Source: Pseudomonas sp. IAC-BECa141 (GTDB lineage: Bacteria; Pseudomonadota; Gammaproteobacteria; Pseudomonadales; Pseudomonadaceae). Taken from it: a stretch of DNA of 64,000 nucleotides. Location: positions 372,001 to 436,000 of the forward strand of contig NZ_CP065410.1 of NCBI RefSeq assembly GCF_020544405.1, written 5' to 3'. The number at the start of each line of letters is the position of its first letter. The first letter of the stretch is position 1. Under the pieces are notes generated by a model, which did not search any database, was not told the origin of the DNA, and was given only the letters and a program-made list of their open reading frames with translations. The translations under genes were made by a program, and so were the position numbers. Of the stretch, positions 57,668 to 64,000 are shown piece after piece.

Positions 57668-57719
57668 TGTCTGGATGATTTGGAAGCCATCCTTCTCCTC
57701 AAAGGACAGGGCTTTGGCG

Positions 57720-58340
57720 TTATTCGTGATCTTCGAGGTACTGCAGCGCCATTCTCTCCGTCGCCACCTTCACCGGCGGCAACAGGTGTGGCGCCACCAG
57801 CATCATGATCTGGTACACCACCAGTCGCACTTCCCCTTCGCGATCGAGAATCCGCTGATAGTCCAGCGAGAACAGCAACGTCATGGTGATCTGCTCCACC
57901 AGTTGCCCCAGCGCCTGAGTGTCGCTGACCAGTTGCCCCGACGCCTTCAGCCGCGCCAGCAATGACGCCAGCGTGCGCTTGAGCACGTTGAGGAGCTGGC
58001 GAATGCCCTTGGCGAGTTTCGGCAGACGTCCGGCCAGGTTCGACAGGTCCTGGAACAGAAAGCGATATTGCGCCAGCCGTTCGACGATCAGGTGCAGGAA
58101 CAGCCAGTAATCCTCTGGCGCCAGTTCGACATCGGCGGGCGGGTCGAGCAGCGGGGCGAGGTCGTTCTGGAAGCGCTCGAACAATCCGAGAATCAGCGGT
58201 TCCTTGCCGTGGAAGTGGTAGTAGAGGTTGCCTGGGCTGATCCCCATTTCATTGGCAACCTCCATGGTGGAGACGTTCGGCTCGCCCTTTTCATTGAACA
58301 ACTGCAGGGCACATTCGAGGATCCGTTCGCTTGTTTTCAT
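57720..58340 (-). CDS. phaD: TetR-family regulator PhaD
   Basis: A 206-residue regulator. The N-terminal helix-turn-helix is clear (ERILECALQLFNEKGEPNVS, ANEMGISPGNLYYHFHGK). The helical C-terminal domain should bind a ligand, an intermediate of PHA metabolism in P. putida. There PhaD activates the phaC1 and phaI promoters. It is the last gene of the minus-strand phaC1-phaZ-phaC2-phaD unit and converges with phaIF. Confidence 0.95.
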   Translation of the reverse strand: MKTSERILECALQLFNEKGEPNVSTMEVANEMGISPGNLYYHFHGKEPLILGLFERFQNDLAPLLDPPADVELAPEDYWLFLHLIVERLAQYRFLFQDLSNLAGRLPKLAKGIRQLLNVLKRTLASLLARLKASGQLVSDTQALGQLVEQITMTLLFSLDYQRILDREGEVRLVVYQIMMLVAPHLLPPVKVATERMALQYLEDHE

Positions 58341-58367
58341 CCAGTCTTCTTAAAGGGCTTGAGTCAG

Positions 58368-60050
58368 TCAGCGCACACGCACATAGGTGCCGGGTGCCGC
58401 TTCCATCGGTGGATAATTGGCGTTGCCGAGGGGCATCTGGGTTTCGCGCAGGGTGCCGGAGCGCTGTTGCACCCACTCCAGCCATTGCGGCCACCAACTG
58501 CCGTCGACTTTCCTGGCGTCGTAGTACCAGGCGCGCGGATCACTGCTGAGCTTTCCGTTCTCGACGTAATGGGCTTTCGGGTTGCCCGGCGGGTTAAGGA
58601 TGCTCTGCACGTGACCGCTGTTGGACAGCACGAAACGCCGCTCACCGCCCAGCAACAGCGTCGAGCGATACACCGCATCCCACGGCGTGATGTGGTCGTT
58701 CATGCCGCCCACGCTGAAACTGTCGACCGTGACCTTCTGCAGATCGATCGGCGTGCCGCACACTTCCAGCCCGCCCGGATGGGTCAACGGGTTGTGCTTG
58801 AAGAAATCCAGAATGTCGCCGTGAAACGCGGCGGGCAGGCGGGTGCTGTCGTTGTTCCAGTAGAGGATGTCGAACGCCGGCGGCTCCTTGCCCAGCAGGT
58901 AGTTGTTGACGAAATAACTCCAGATCAGATCGTTGGGACGCATCCACGCGAACACCTTGGCCATGTCGCGACCGTCCAGCACGCCTTTCTGATAGGAGCG
59001 TCGCTTGGCCGCCTCGAGCGTTTGCTCATCGGCGAACAGGGTGGCCGGGGTGTTCATTTCACTGTCGAGCAGGCTCACCAGATAGGTGGCGCTGGAGACC
59101 CGCCGCAACTGCCGCTTGGCCTGCAGATGCCCTTGCAGCGCTGCGATGGTCAGCCCGCCGGCGCAGGCGCCCACCAGGTTGACCTCGCGAGCGCCGGTGA
59201 TCGCCCGGCAGATGTTCATGGCTTCTTCCACGGCTTCGACATAGGTCGAGAGGCCCCATTCGCGATGCCGCACATCCGGGTTGCGCCAACTGATCATGAA
59301 GGTCTGCAAGCCGTTCTTCAGCGCAAACTGGACGAAGCTGTTGCTCGGGCTGAGGTCGAAAATGTAGTACTTGTTGATTTGCGGCGGCACCACCAGCAGC
59401 GGTTTCGAATACTGTTTTTCGCTCATCGGCCGGTACTGGATCAGCTCGAGCATTTCGTTGCGAAACACCACCGAGCCGGTGGTGGTGGCGACGGTCTTGC
59501 CGACTTCGAAAGCCTGTTTGGTGACCTGGCGTGGCAGGCCGTCGTTGTGCAGCAAATCATCGAACAGATGACTGAGACCGCGCACCAGACTGTGGCCGCC
59601 GGAGTTGAACAGCTCCTTCACCGCCAGCGGATTGAGCAGGGTGTTGGAGGGCGCCACGGCGTCGTTGAGCAGGGTGAAGGCGAAGTGCGCGCGGGCGCGG
59701 TCGTCGTCGCTCATGCTGCTCTCGTCGATCCAGCTCTTGACCTGTTTCTGCCAGGCCAGATAAGCCTGAAGGCTGCGCCGATAGAACGGGTTCAGGCTCC
59801 ACGCCGGATCGGCGAAGCGGCTGTCCTGCGGATTGGTCGGGTGCAGGGTTTCGCCGAGCAGCACGCGTCCGAGCGCGCCTCCCAGCTTCAAGGCGTGTTT
59901 TGCACTGTGGATCGGATTGCGCAGCCCGTAAGCCGCCACGCTGCGCAAGGTCGAGACCAGGTCACGACCGCGCAGGCCGGTCATGGCACTCTGTGCATTG
60001 ATGAACACGGCGGGGCTGGGCACGACGCCCGTCGCTGGTTTGTCACGCAT
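58368..60050 (-). CDS. phaC2: Class II poly(3-hydroxyalkanoate) synthase 2
   Basis: A 560-residue synthase that polymerises medium-chain (R)-3-hydroxyacyl-CoA. The catalytic Cys296 lies in the lipase-like box GACAGG, with the Asp in the MNDHITPWDA region and the His in SNSGHVQSILNPPGNPK. It is closely similar along its length to PhaC1 (shared RNEMLELIQYRPMSEKQ, FMISWRNPDVRHREWGLSTY), reflecting an old duplication flanking phaZ. It ends 27 bases before the phaD start. Confidence 0.96.
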   Translation of the reverse strand: MRDKPATGVVPSPAVFINAQSAMTGLRGRDLVSTLRSVAAYGLRNPIHSAKHALKLGGALGRVLLGETLHPTNPQDSRFADPAWSLNPFYRRSLQAYLAWQKQVKSWIDESSMSDDDRARAHFAFTLLNDAVAPSNTLLNPLAVKELFNSGGHSLVRGLSHLFDDLLHNDGLPRQVTKQAFEVGKTVATTTGSVVFRNEMLELIQYRPMSEKQYSKPLLVVPPQINKYYIFDLSPSNSFVQFALKNGLQTFMISWRNPDVRHREWGLSTYVEAVEEAMNICRAITGAREVNLVGACAGGLTIAALQGHLQAKRQLRRVSSATYLVSLLDSEMNTPATLFADEQTLEAAKRRSYQKGVLDGRDMAKVFAWMRPNDLIWSYFVNNYLLGKEPPAFDILYWNNDSTRLPAAFHGDILDFFKHNPLTHPGGLEVCGTPIDLQKVTVDSFSVGGMNDHITPWDAVYRSTLLLGGERRFVLSNSGHVQSILNPPGNPKAHYVENGKLSSDPRAWYYDARKVDGSWWPQWLEWVQQRSGTLRETQMPLGNANYPPMEAAPGTYVRVR

Positions 60051-60201
60051 GACTCAACACTCCTTCGTCTTCAGGCCAGAAACAAACACACCGAACCAGA
60101 ACACCATAGACGCTGTTGCGGGTTGTTGCCTGCGTGGCTCCCTGCCACGCACCTGTGCGGATGCGTTGCAAAACGCTCTCCAGAAATCCGTGCCGGGAAG
60201 G

Positions 60202-61056
60202 TTATCCGCCCAGCGGTGTCGGGTGCGGATGCATCACCGCACGCTGACGTTCCTCCTGGAGGAACTTCATGATGATCGGCGCCACCGCCTCGGCCCGGGT
60301 AATCAGGAACAGATGCCCGTCGTCGATGATGTGCAACTGCGCGTTGGGGATTCGCCAGGCGAGCATGCGCATGTTGATCAGCGGGATCAGCGGGTCGTCA
60401 TCGCCGGCCAGCACCAGCGTCGGCTGGTGGATCTTGTGCAGCCAGTGAATGCTGGTCCAGCCCAGGCCTGCGAACAGTTGCCAGTAGTAGCCGAGCTTGC
60501 CCGCCGAGCGCACCTTGGCCGCATGGCTGGCGGCGAGTGTCGGGTCGCGACGGAACGAGCCGCCGTAGATCATCGGGGCGATGCGGATCACATGGGACGG
60601 CTGGATGTAGCGCCGTGGGCTGGCCATCATCCACAGCACTTTCGGCTTGCCCGGCACCATCACCGCACCGGCAGCGGTTGCCGCCAGCACCAGCTTCTTG
60701 CAGCGCTCGGGATAGTCGTAGGCGAACTGCTGCGCCAGTGCACCACCCCAGGACACGCCGATCACGTTGACCTGTCCGTAGTCGAGGTAATCGAGCATCC
60801 GTGCGGTGAGCTTCGCCAGGCCCGGAAAACGGTACGGTCGGCTCGGCGTCGAGGAACCGCCGACACCGGGCACGTCGAAGGCGATCACTTCCAGATCCGG
60901 ATCCAGCGCCGCGACAAAAGGAAACACCAGCTCCAGGTTGGCGCCGATGCCGTTGAATATCAGCAAGGGCGTCAAGTGAGGCTTGCCGGGGCGGACCGCC
61001 GTGCGGATGGTCTGGCCATCGAGCTCGACGGTTCGAAAGATGAACGGATGCGGCAT
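60202..61056 (-). CDS. phaZ: Intracellular PHA depolymerase
   Basis: A 284-residue alpha/beta hydrolase that releases hydroxyalkanoates from stored granules. The nucleophile is Ser102 in GVSWGGALAQQ, with the Asp in LAGDDDPLIPL and the His in HIIDDGHLFLI, a complete triad. It sits between the two synthase genes, the normal order in pseudomonads. A REPIN fills the gap to phaC1, and a 151-base spacer without evident signals separates it from phaC2. Confidence 0.96.
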   Translation of the reverse strand: MPHPFIFRTVELDGQTIRTAVRPGKPHLTPLLIFNGIGANLELVFPFVAALDPDLEVIAFDVPGVGGSSTPSRPYRFPGLAKLTARMLDYLDYGQVNVIGVSWGGALAQQFAYDYPERCKKLVLAATAAGAVMVPGKPKVLWMMASPRRYIQPSHVIRIAPMIYGGSFRRDPTLAASHAAKVRSAGKLGYYWQLFAGLGWTSIHWLHKIHQPTLVLAGDDDPLIPLINMRMLAWRIPNAQLHIIDDGHLFLITRAEAVAPIIMKFLQEERQRAVMHPHPTPLGG

Positions 61057-61098
61057 GCTTCAAGGCCCTGTGGGTGAAATCTCTATCTCATCTTTAAC

Positions 61099-61202
61099 TG
61101 TGGGAGCGAGCTTGCTCGCGAAAGCGGCGGATCAGTCGACTTCAATGTTGAATGTCAGTCCGCCTTCGTCGGAACGCCGCCCGGAGCAAGCTCGCTCCCA
61201 CA
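61099..61202. repeat. REPIN between phaC1 and phaZ
   Basis: TGTGGGAGCGAGCTTGCTCG at the left and GGAGCAAGCTCGCTCCCACA at the right form the inverted pair. It lies within the pha transcription unit and may influence mRNA decay or read-through. Confidence 0.9.
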
Positions 61203-61210
61203 GATGTCGG

Positions 61211-62890
61211 TTACCGCTCGTGAACGTAAGTGCCCGGCGACGCTTCGCCTGCCGGGAACGCCTTGTTGCCCAGCTTCGTCGGTGCCTTTTTCAATTCGCC
61301 CGAACGTGCCGCCTGCCAGGCTTGCCAGTGCAGCCACCAGGAATCGGCATGCTTGGTCGAATTTTCCTGCCAGTCATCGGCATTGGCGGTCATTTCGTCG
61401 CTGGTCATGTAGCGCGATTTCGGGTTGCCCGGCGGGTTCAGAATGCTCTGGATATGTCCGCTGCTGGACAGCACGAACTCCACCTTGCCGCCAAACAGCT
61501 GCGCCGACTTGTAGCAGGACTTCCACGGCGTGATGTGGTCGTTGGTGCCGGCCAGCGAGAAGATGTCGGCCGTGACCTTCTTGAGGTCGATCGGCGTGCC
61601 GCACACTTCCAGTGCATCGGGGCGGGTCAATGGATTGTTTTTGAACATCTCGATCAGGTCGCCGTGGAACGCGGCCGGCAGTCGAGTCGTATCGTTGTTC
61701 CAGAACAGGATGTCGAACACCGGCGGCTCGTTGCCCAGCAGGTAGTTGTTGACCCAGTAGTTCCAGATCAGATCGTTGGGGCGCATCCAGGCGAAGACCT
61801 TGGCCATGTCTTTGCCTTCAAGCACACCGGCCTGATAGGAGTGCCGCTTGGCCATTTCCAGCGTCTGCTCGTCGACGAACAACGCGACGTCGCTGTCGAG
61901 CGTGGTATCGAGCACGCTGACCAGCAGGGTCAGGGCATTGACCTTGTTCTCACCCGTCGCCGCATAGTGGCCGAGCAGGGCGGTGCAGGTGATGCCGCCG
62001 GAGCAGGCGCCGAGCATGTTGACGTCCTTGCTGCCGGTGATCGCGGTGACCACGTCAACCGCTTCCTTCAGAGCTTCGATGTAAGTCGAGAGGCCCCACT
62101 CGCGCTGTTCCTTGGTCGGGTTGCGCCAGCTGACGATGAAGGTCTGCACATTGTTGCGCAGGCAGAAACGCGCCAGGCTCTTGTCCGGGCTCAGATCGAA
62201 GACGTAGAACTTGTTGATCTGCGGCGGCACCACCAGCAGCGGGCGCTCGTGCACTTGCTCGGTGATCGGCTTGTACTGGATCAGTTCCAGCACGTCGTTG
62301 CGAAATACCACCGCGCCTTCGGTCACGCCCAGGCTCTTGCCGACCTCGAACGCGCCCATGTTGACCTGGCTCGGCATGCCGCCGTTGTGCACCAGATCCT
62401 TGGCCAGATGCGAGAGACCGTCGAGCAGGCTCTTGCCGCCGGTCTCGAAGAAGCGTTTGACCGCCGCCGGGTTGGCCATGCTGTTGGTCGGCGCCATGGC
62501 TTCGGTCATCAGGTTGATCACGAAGTGGCCACGCGCGATGTCCTTGGGCGAGAGGCTGCTGTCGTCGATCCAGGCATGGAGTTCCTTGCGCCATGCCAGA
62601 TAAGTCTGCAGATAACGTTTGTACAGCGGGTTCTGGCTCCACGCCGGATCGACAAAGCGACGGTCATCGCCCGCCGGTTGCAGTTCCGATTTGCCGAACA
62701 GCACGTTCTTCAGTTCGAGGCCGAACCGGGTGACGTGCGTGACGCTATGGATCGGTTGTTTGATGGCCTGGGTCAGCACCATTCGAGCAGAGGCCAGCAG
62801 ATCCTTTCCGCGAAGCCCAACGACAGGATTCAGCCCCAGGGTGTTCTCCGAGGCCTGGTACTTCAAATCATCGTTATTCTTGTTACTCAT
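61211..62890 (-). CDS. phaC1: Class II poly(3-hydroxyalkanoate) synthase 1
   Basis: A 559-residue synthase starting at ATG 62890 (MSNKNNDDLKYQASENTLG). The catalytic Cys296 sits in LGACSGGITCTALLG, with Asp in GTNDHITPWKS and His in SSSGHIQSILNPPGNPK. It is the first gene of the phaC1-phaZ-phaC2-phaD unit and the main synthase in related strains. A candidate sigma-54-like promoter lies about 46-60 bases upstream. Confidence 0.97.
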   Translation of the reverse strand: MSNKNNDDLKYQASENTLGLNPVVGLRGKDLLASARMVLTQAIKQPIHSVTHVTRFGLELKNVLFGKSELQPAGDDRRFVDPAWSQNPLYKRYLQTYLAWRKELHAWIDDSSLSPKDIARGHFVINLMTEAMAPTNSMANPAAVKRFFETGGKSLLDGLSHLAKDLVHNGGMPSQVNMGAFEVGKSLGVTEGAVVFRNDVLELIQYKPITEQVHERPLLVVPPQINKFYVFDLSPDKSLARFCLRNNVQTFIVSWRNPTKEQREWGLSTYIEALKEAVDVVTAITGSKDVNMLGACSGGITCTALLGHYAATGENKVNALTLLVSVLDTTLDSDVALFVDEQTLEMAKRHSYQAGVLEGKDMAKVFAWMRPNDLIWNYWVNNYLLGNEPPVFDILFWNNDTTRLPAAFHGDLIEMFKNNPLTRPDALEVCGTPIDLKKVTADIFSLAGTNDHITPWKSCYKSAQLFGGKVEFVLSSSGHIQSILNPPGNPKSRYMTSDEMTANADDWQENSTKHADSWWLHWQAWQAARSGELKKAPTKLGNKAFPAGEASPGTYVHER

Positions 62891-62935
62891 CTACGACGCT
62901 CCATTGTCCTGAGACGAGTACCCGGTTTCTGCTGT

Positions 62936-62951
62936 GCAGTTCCACAGCCAA
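62936..62951 (-). promoter_or_regulatory. Weak sigma-54-like element upstream of phaC1
   Basis: The minus strand reads TGGCTGTGGAACTGCA. GG and GC are correctly spaced, but positions 5, 6 and 12 deviate from TGGCAC-N5-TTGCW. Nothing else convincing was found in the 257-base gap between phaC1 and the DUF971 gene. Confidence 0.35.
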
Positions 62952-63132
62952 TGCCAGGTACTACTGCTCGGGTGACCGTTGATTCTGCATAGCTGCTTTA
63001 CAGTCGTAGAGCACTGCAGGGAACTTGCCAGTTCCATTGGTTACCCGAGATTGATTTTTTTCGCAAGCAGCCGATCCCGGGCCGCTTTAGCGGAGCATTC
63101 AAACAGATGAATCTAGAAAATGCCCTCTAAAC

Positions 63133-63149
63133 AGTCCGAGCCGCGGACT
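63133..63149 (-). terminator. Short hairpin at the end of the DUF971 gene
   Basis: AGTCCG-cggct-CGGACT on the minus strand overlaps the TAG stop codon and is followed by GTTTAGAG. A weak terminator at best. Confidence 0.35.
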
Positions 63150-63525
63150 AGAGCATCAGCTTGACGACGGACTGATCCGGGTCGCGGGTTTTGCCGGCGG
63201 CTTTGAGTTCGGCCAGATAATCCGCCCAGAGTGCGTCATAACGTCGCCCCAGCTCGTACAGGTAATCCCAGGTGAACAGACCGCTGTCGTGACCGTCGTC
63301 GAAGGTCAGTTTCAGTGCGTACTGACCGGCCGGTTCTACCTTGGTCAGGCCGACGTGCAGTTTGCCGAATTGCAGGATCGGTTTGCCGTGGCCCTGGACC
63401 TCGGCGGAGGGGGAGTGCACGCGCAGGAATTCGGCGGGCAGGGTGTATTCCTCGCCGGACGCGTATTTGAGCGACAGGGTTTTCGAGGCTTTGTGCAGTT
63501 TGATGTCGGTGGGGAGTTGGGTCAT
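63148..63525 (-). CDS. DUF971 (gamma-butyrobetaine-hydroxylase-like N-domain) protein
   Basis: A 125-residue protein from ATG 63525 (MTQLPTDIKLHKASKTLSL); the frame extends upstream only into the REPIN. The DUF971 fold signatures are YTLPAEFLRVHSPSAEVQGH and FDDGHDSGLFTWDYLYELG, a small zinc-ribbon-like beta domain also found at the N-terminus of gamma-butyrobetaine hydroxylase and in iron-sulfur-related proteins. Its own function is unknown. It lies downstream of hslU on the same strand, the usual Pseudomonas arrangement, with a REPIN between. Confidence 0.88.
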   Translation of the reverse strand: MTQLPTDIKLHKASKTLSLKYASGEEYTLPAEFLRVHSPSAEVQGHGKPILQFGKLHVGLTKVEPAGQYALKLTFDDGHDSGLFTWDYLYELGRRYDALWADYLAELKAAGKTRDPDQSVVKLML

Positions 63526-63562
63526 GGGCTGGCGTCCGAAGTGTGGGCGACCCTTAAGCAAA

Positions 63563-63652
63563 TGTGGGAGCGAGCTTGCTCGCGAAAGCGGTGTGTCAGA
63601 CAACATTGATATCGACTGACACGGCCTCTTCGCGAGCAAGCTCGCTCCCACA
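63563..63652. repeat. REPIN between hslU and the DUF971 gene
   Basis: TGTGGGAGCGAGCTTGCTCG and CGAGCAAGCTCGCTCCCACA in inverted orientation with a spacer of about 50 bases. The two arms are more alike than in the other copies (both contain TTCGCGAGCAAGCTCGC), giving a nearly perfect long hairpin. Confidence 0.9.
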
Positions 63653-63678
63653 GGGTCCGCTACTACTGTAAGTATGGC

Positions 63679-64000
63679 TTACAGGATATAACGGGACAGG
63701 TCTTCGTTCTGCGCCAATTCGCCCAGGTGGCTGTTGACGTACTCGGCGTCGATCTGGATCGCCGTGTCATCGTGGGCGCTGGCCAGATCGCCAGCACTGA
63801 ACGACACCTCTTCCAGCAGACGCTCGAGCAGCGTGTGCAGGCGACGGGCTCCGATGTTCTCGGTCTTCTCGTTGACCTGCCAGGCGATCTCCGCCAGACG
63901 CTTGATGCCTTCGGGCTGGAACTGGATGTTCAGGCCTTCGGTTTTCAGCAGCGCGCAGTATTGCTCGGTGAGCGAGGCGTGCGGTTCACTGAGGATGCGT
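63679..64000 (-). CDS. hslU: ATP-dependent protease ATPase subunit HslU, C-terminal part
   Basis: The last 106 residues of HslU; the gene continues beyond the right edge. The visible part matches the C-terminal domain of the family ([56 protein letters not shown]). It ends in DLSRYIL, the C-terminal tail that docks into HslV to activate the peptidase. Sensor-2 Arg lies in GARRLHT. HslU unfolds substrates for the HslV peptidase in the cytoplasm. Confidence 0.96.
   Translation of the reverse strand, partial: RILSEPHASLTEQYCALLKTEGLNIQFQPEGIKRLAEIAWQVNEKTENIGARRLHTLLERLLEEVSFSAGDLASAHDDTAIQIDAEYVNSHLGELAQNEDLSRYIL

Noticed and set aside
58368..62890. phaC1/phaC2 as an assembly duplication
   Set aside because: The two synthases differ throughout at the DNA and protein level and flank phaZ in the standard pseudomonad order.

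Overview
The window reads as chromosomal DNA of a Pseudomonas, most likely the P. fluorescens group. The evidence is the high-GC coding style and the gene order: glnA-thiI-typA, then hut, pip-dtd-opgGH, hisIE-tatABC, ubiEJB, the pha cluster and hslU, an order typical of Pseudomonas chromosomes. Two abundant intergenic palindrome families known from this group are also present. No rRNA, tRNA, CRISPR array or prophage was seen.

Layout. 1-6.7 kb: two DUF4124 genes and glnA on the minus strand, divergent from thiI and typA; glnA has a readable sigma-54 promoter and an NtrC-like site. 6.2-16.3 kb: a YkgJ-type cysteine-cluster gene, glgP, a giant DUF2339 membrane protein paired with DUF3999, fbp and a DUF924 gene. 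16.3-20 kb: a Phd/RelE-type toxin-antitoxin pair, an amino-acid chemoreceptor (dCache) and two small lipoproteins. 20-35 kb: a histidine-utilisation cluster (hutF, hutCD, hutU, a permease, hutXWV, hutH1, hutH2, hutI, hutG). 35-43.4 kb: an orphan choline-type binding protein with an esterase, pip-dtd, and opgGH for osmoregulated periplasmic glucans. 43.6-48.3 kb: an amino-acid ABC transporter and an HBM-type chemoreceptor. 48.4-54.4 kb: one long minus-strand gene train, ubiE-ubiJ-ubiB-hisI-hisE-tatA-tatB-tatC-rsmE. 54.6-62.9 kb: medium-chain PHA genes (granule protein, phaI, phaF facing phaD, phaC2, phaZ, phaC1), interrupted upstream of phaI by an IS110-family element. 63.1-64 kb: a DUF971 gene and the 3' end of hslU.

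How it works together. The hut genes give the five-step route histidine -> urocanate -> imidazolone propionate -> formiminoglutamate -> formylglutamate -> glutamate plus formate. Control is readable in the DNA: HutC palindromes upstream of hutF/hutC and over the start of the hutU sigma-54 promoter, with a nested palindrome further upstream suited to an enhancer-binding activator. The pha genes make, coat and mobilise polyhydroxyalkanoate.

Most notable observations. (1) The IS110 element sits exactly inside a REPIN arm, is bounded by a repeated CT/AG dinucleotide, and its ~200-nt non-coding end contains a readable bridge-RNA candidate. The guide stretches match both the REP target and the element's own ends, in the order known for IS621. 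(2) HutH1 precisely lacks the Ala-Ser-Gly tripeptide that forms the MIO cofactor. (3) hutG has a one-base frameshift in its first codons. (4) A modular palindrome family punctuates the hut cluster and its surroundings.
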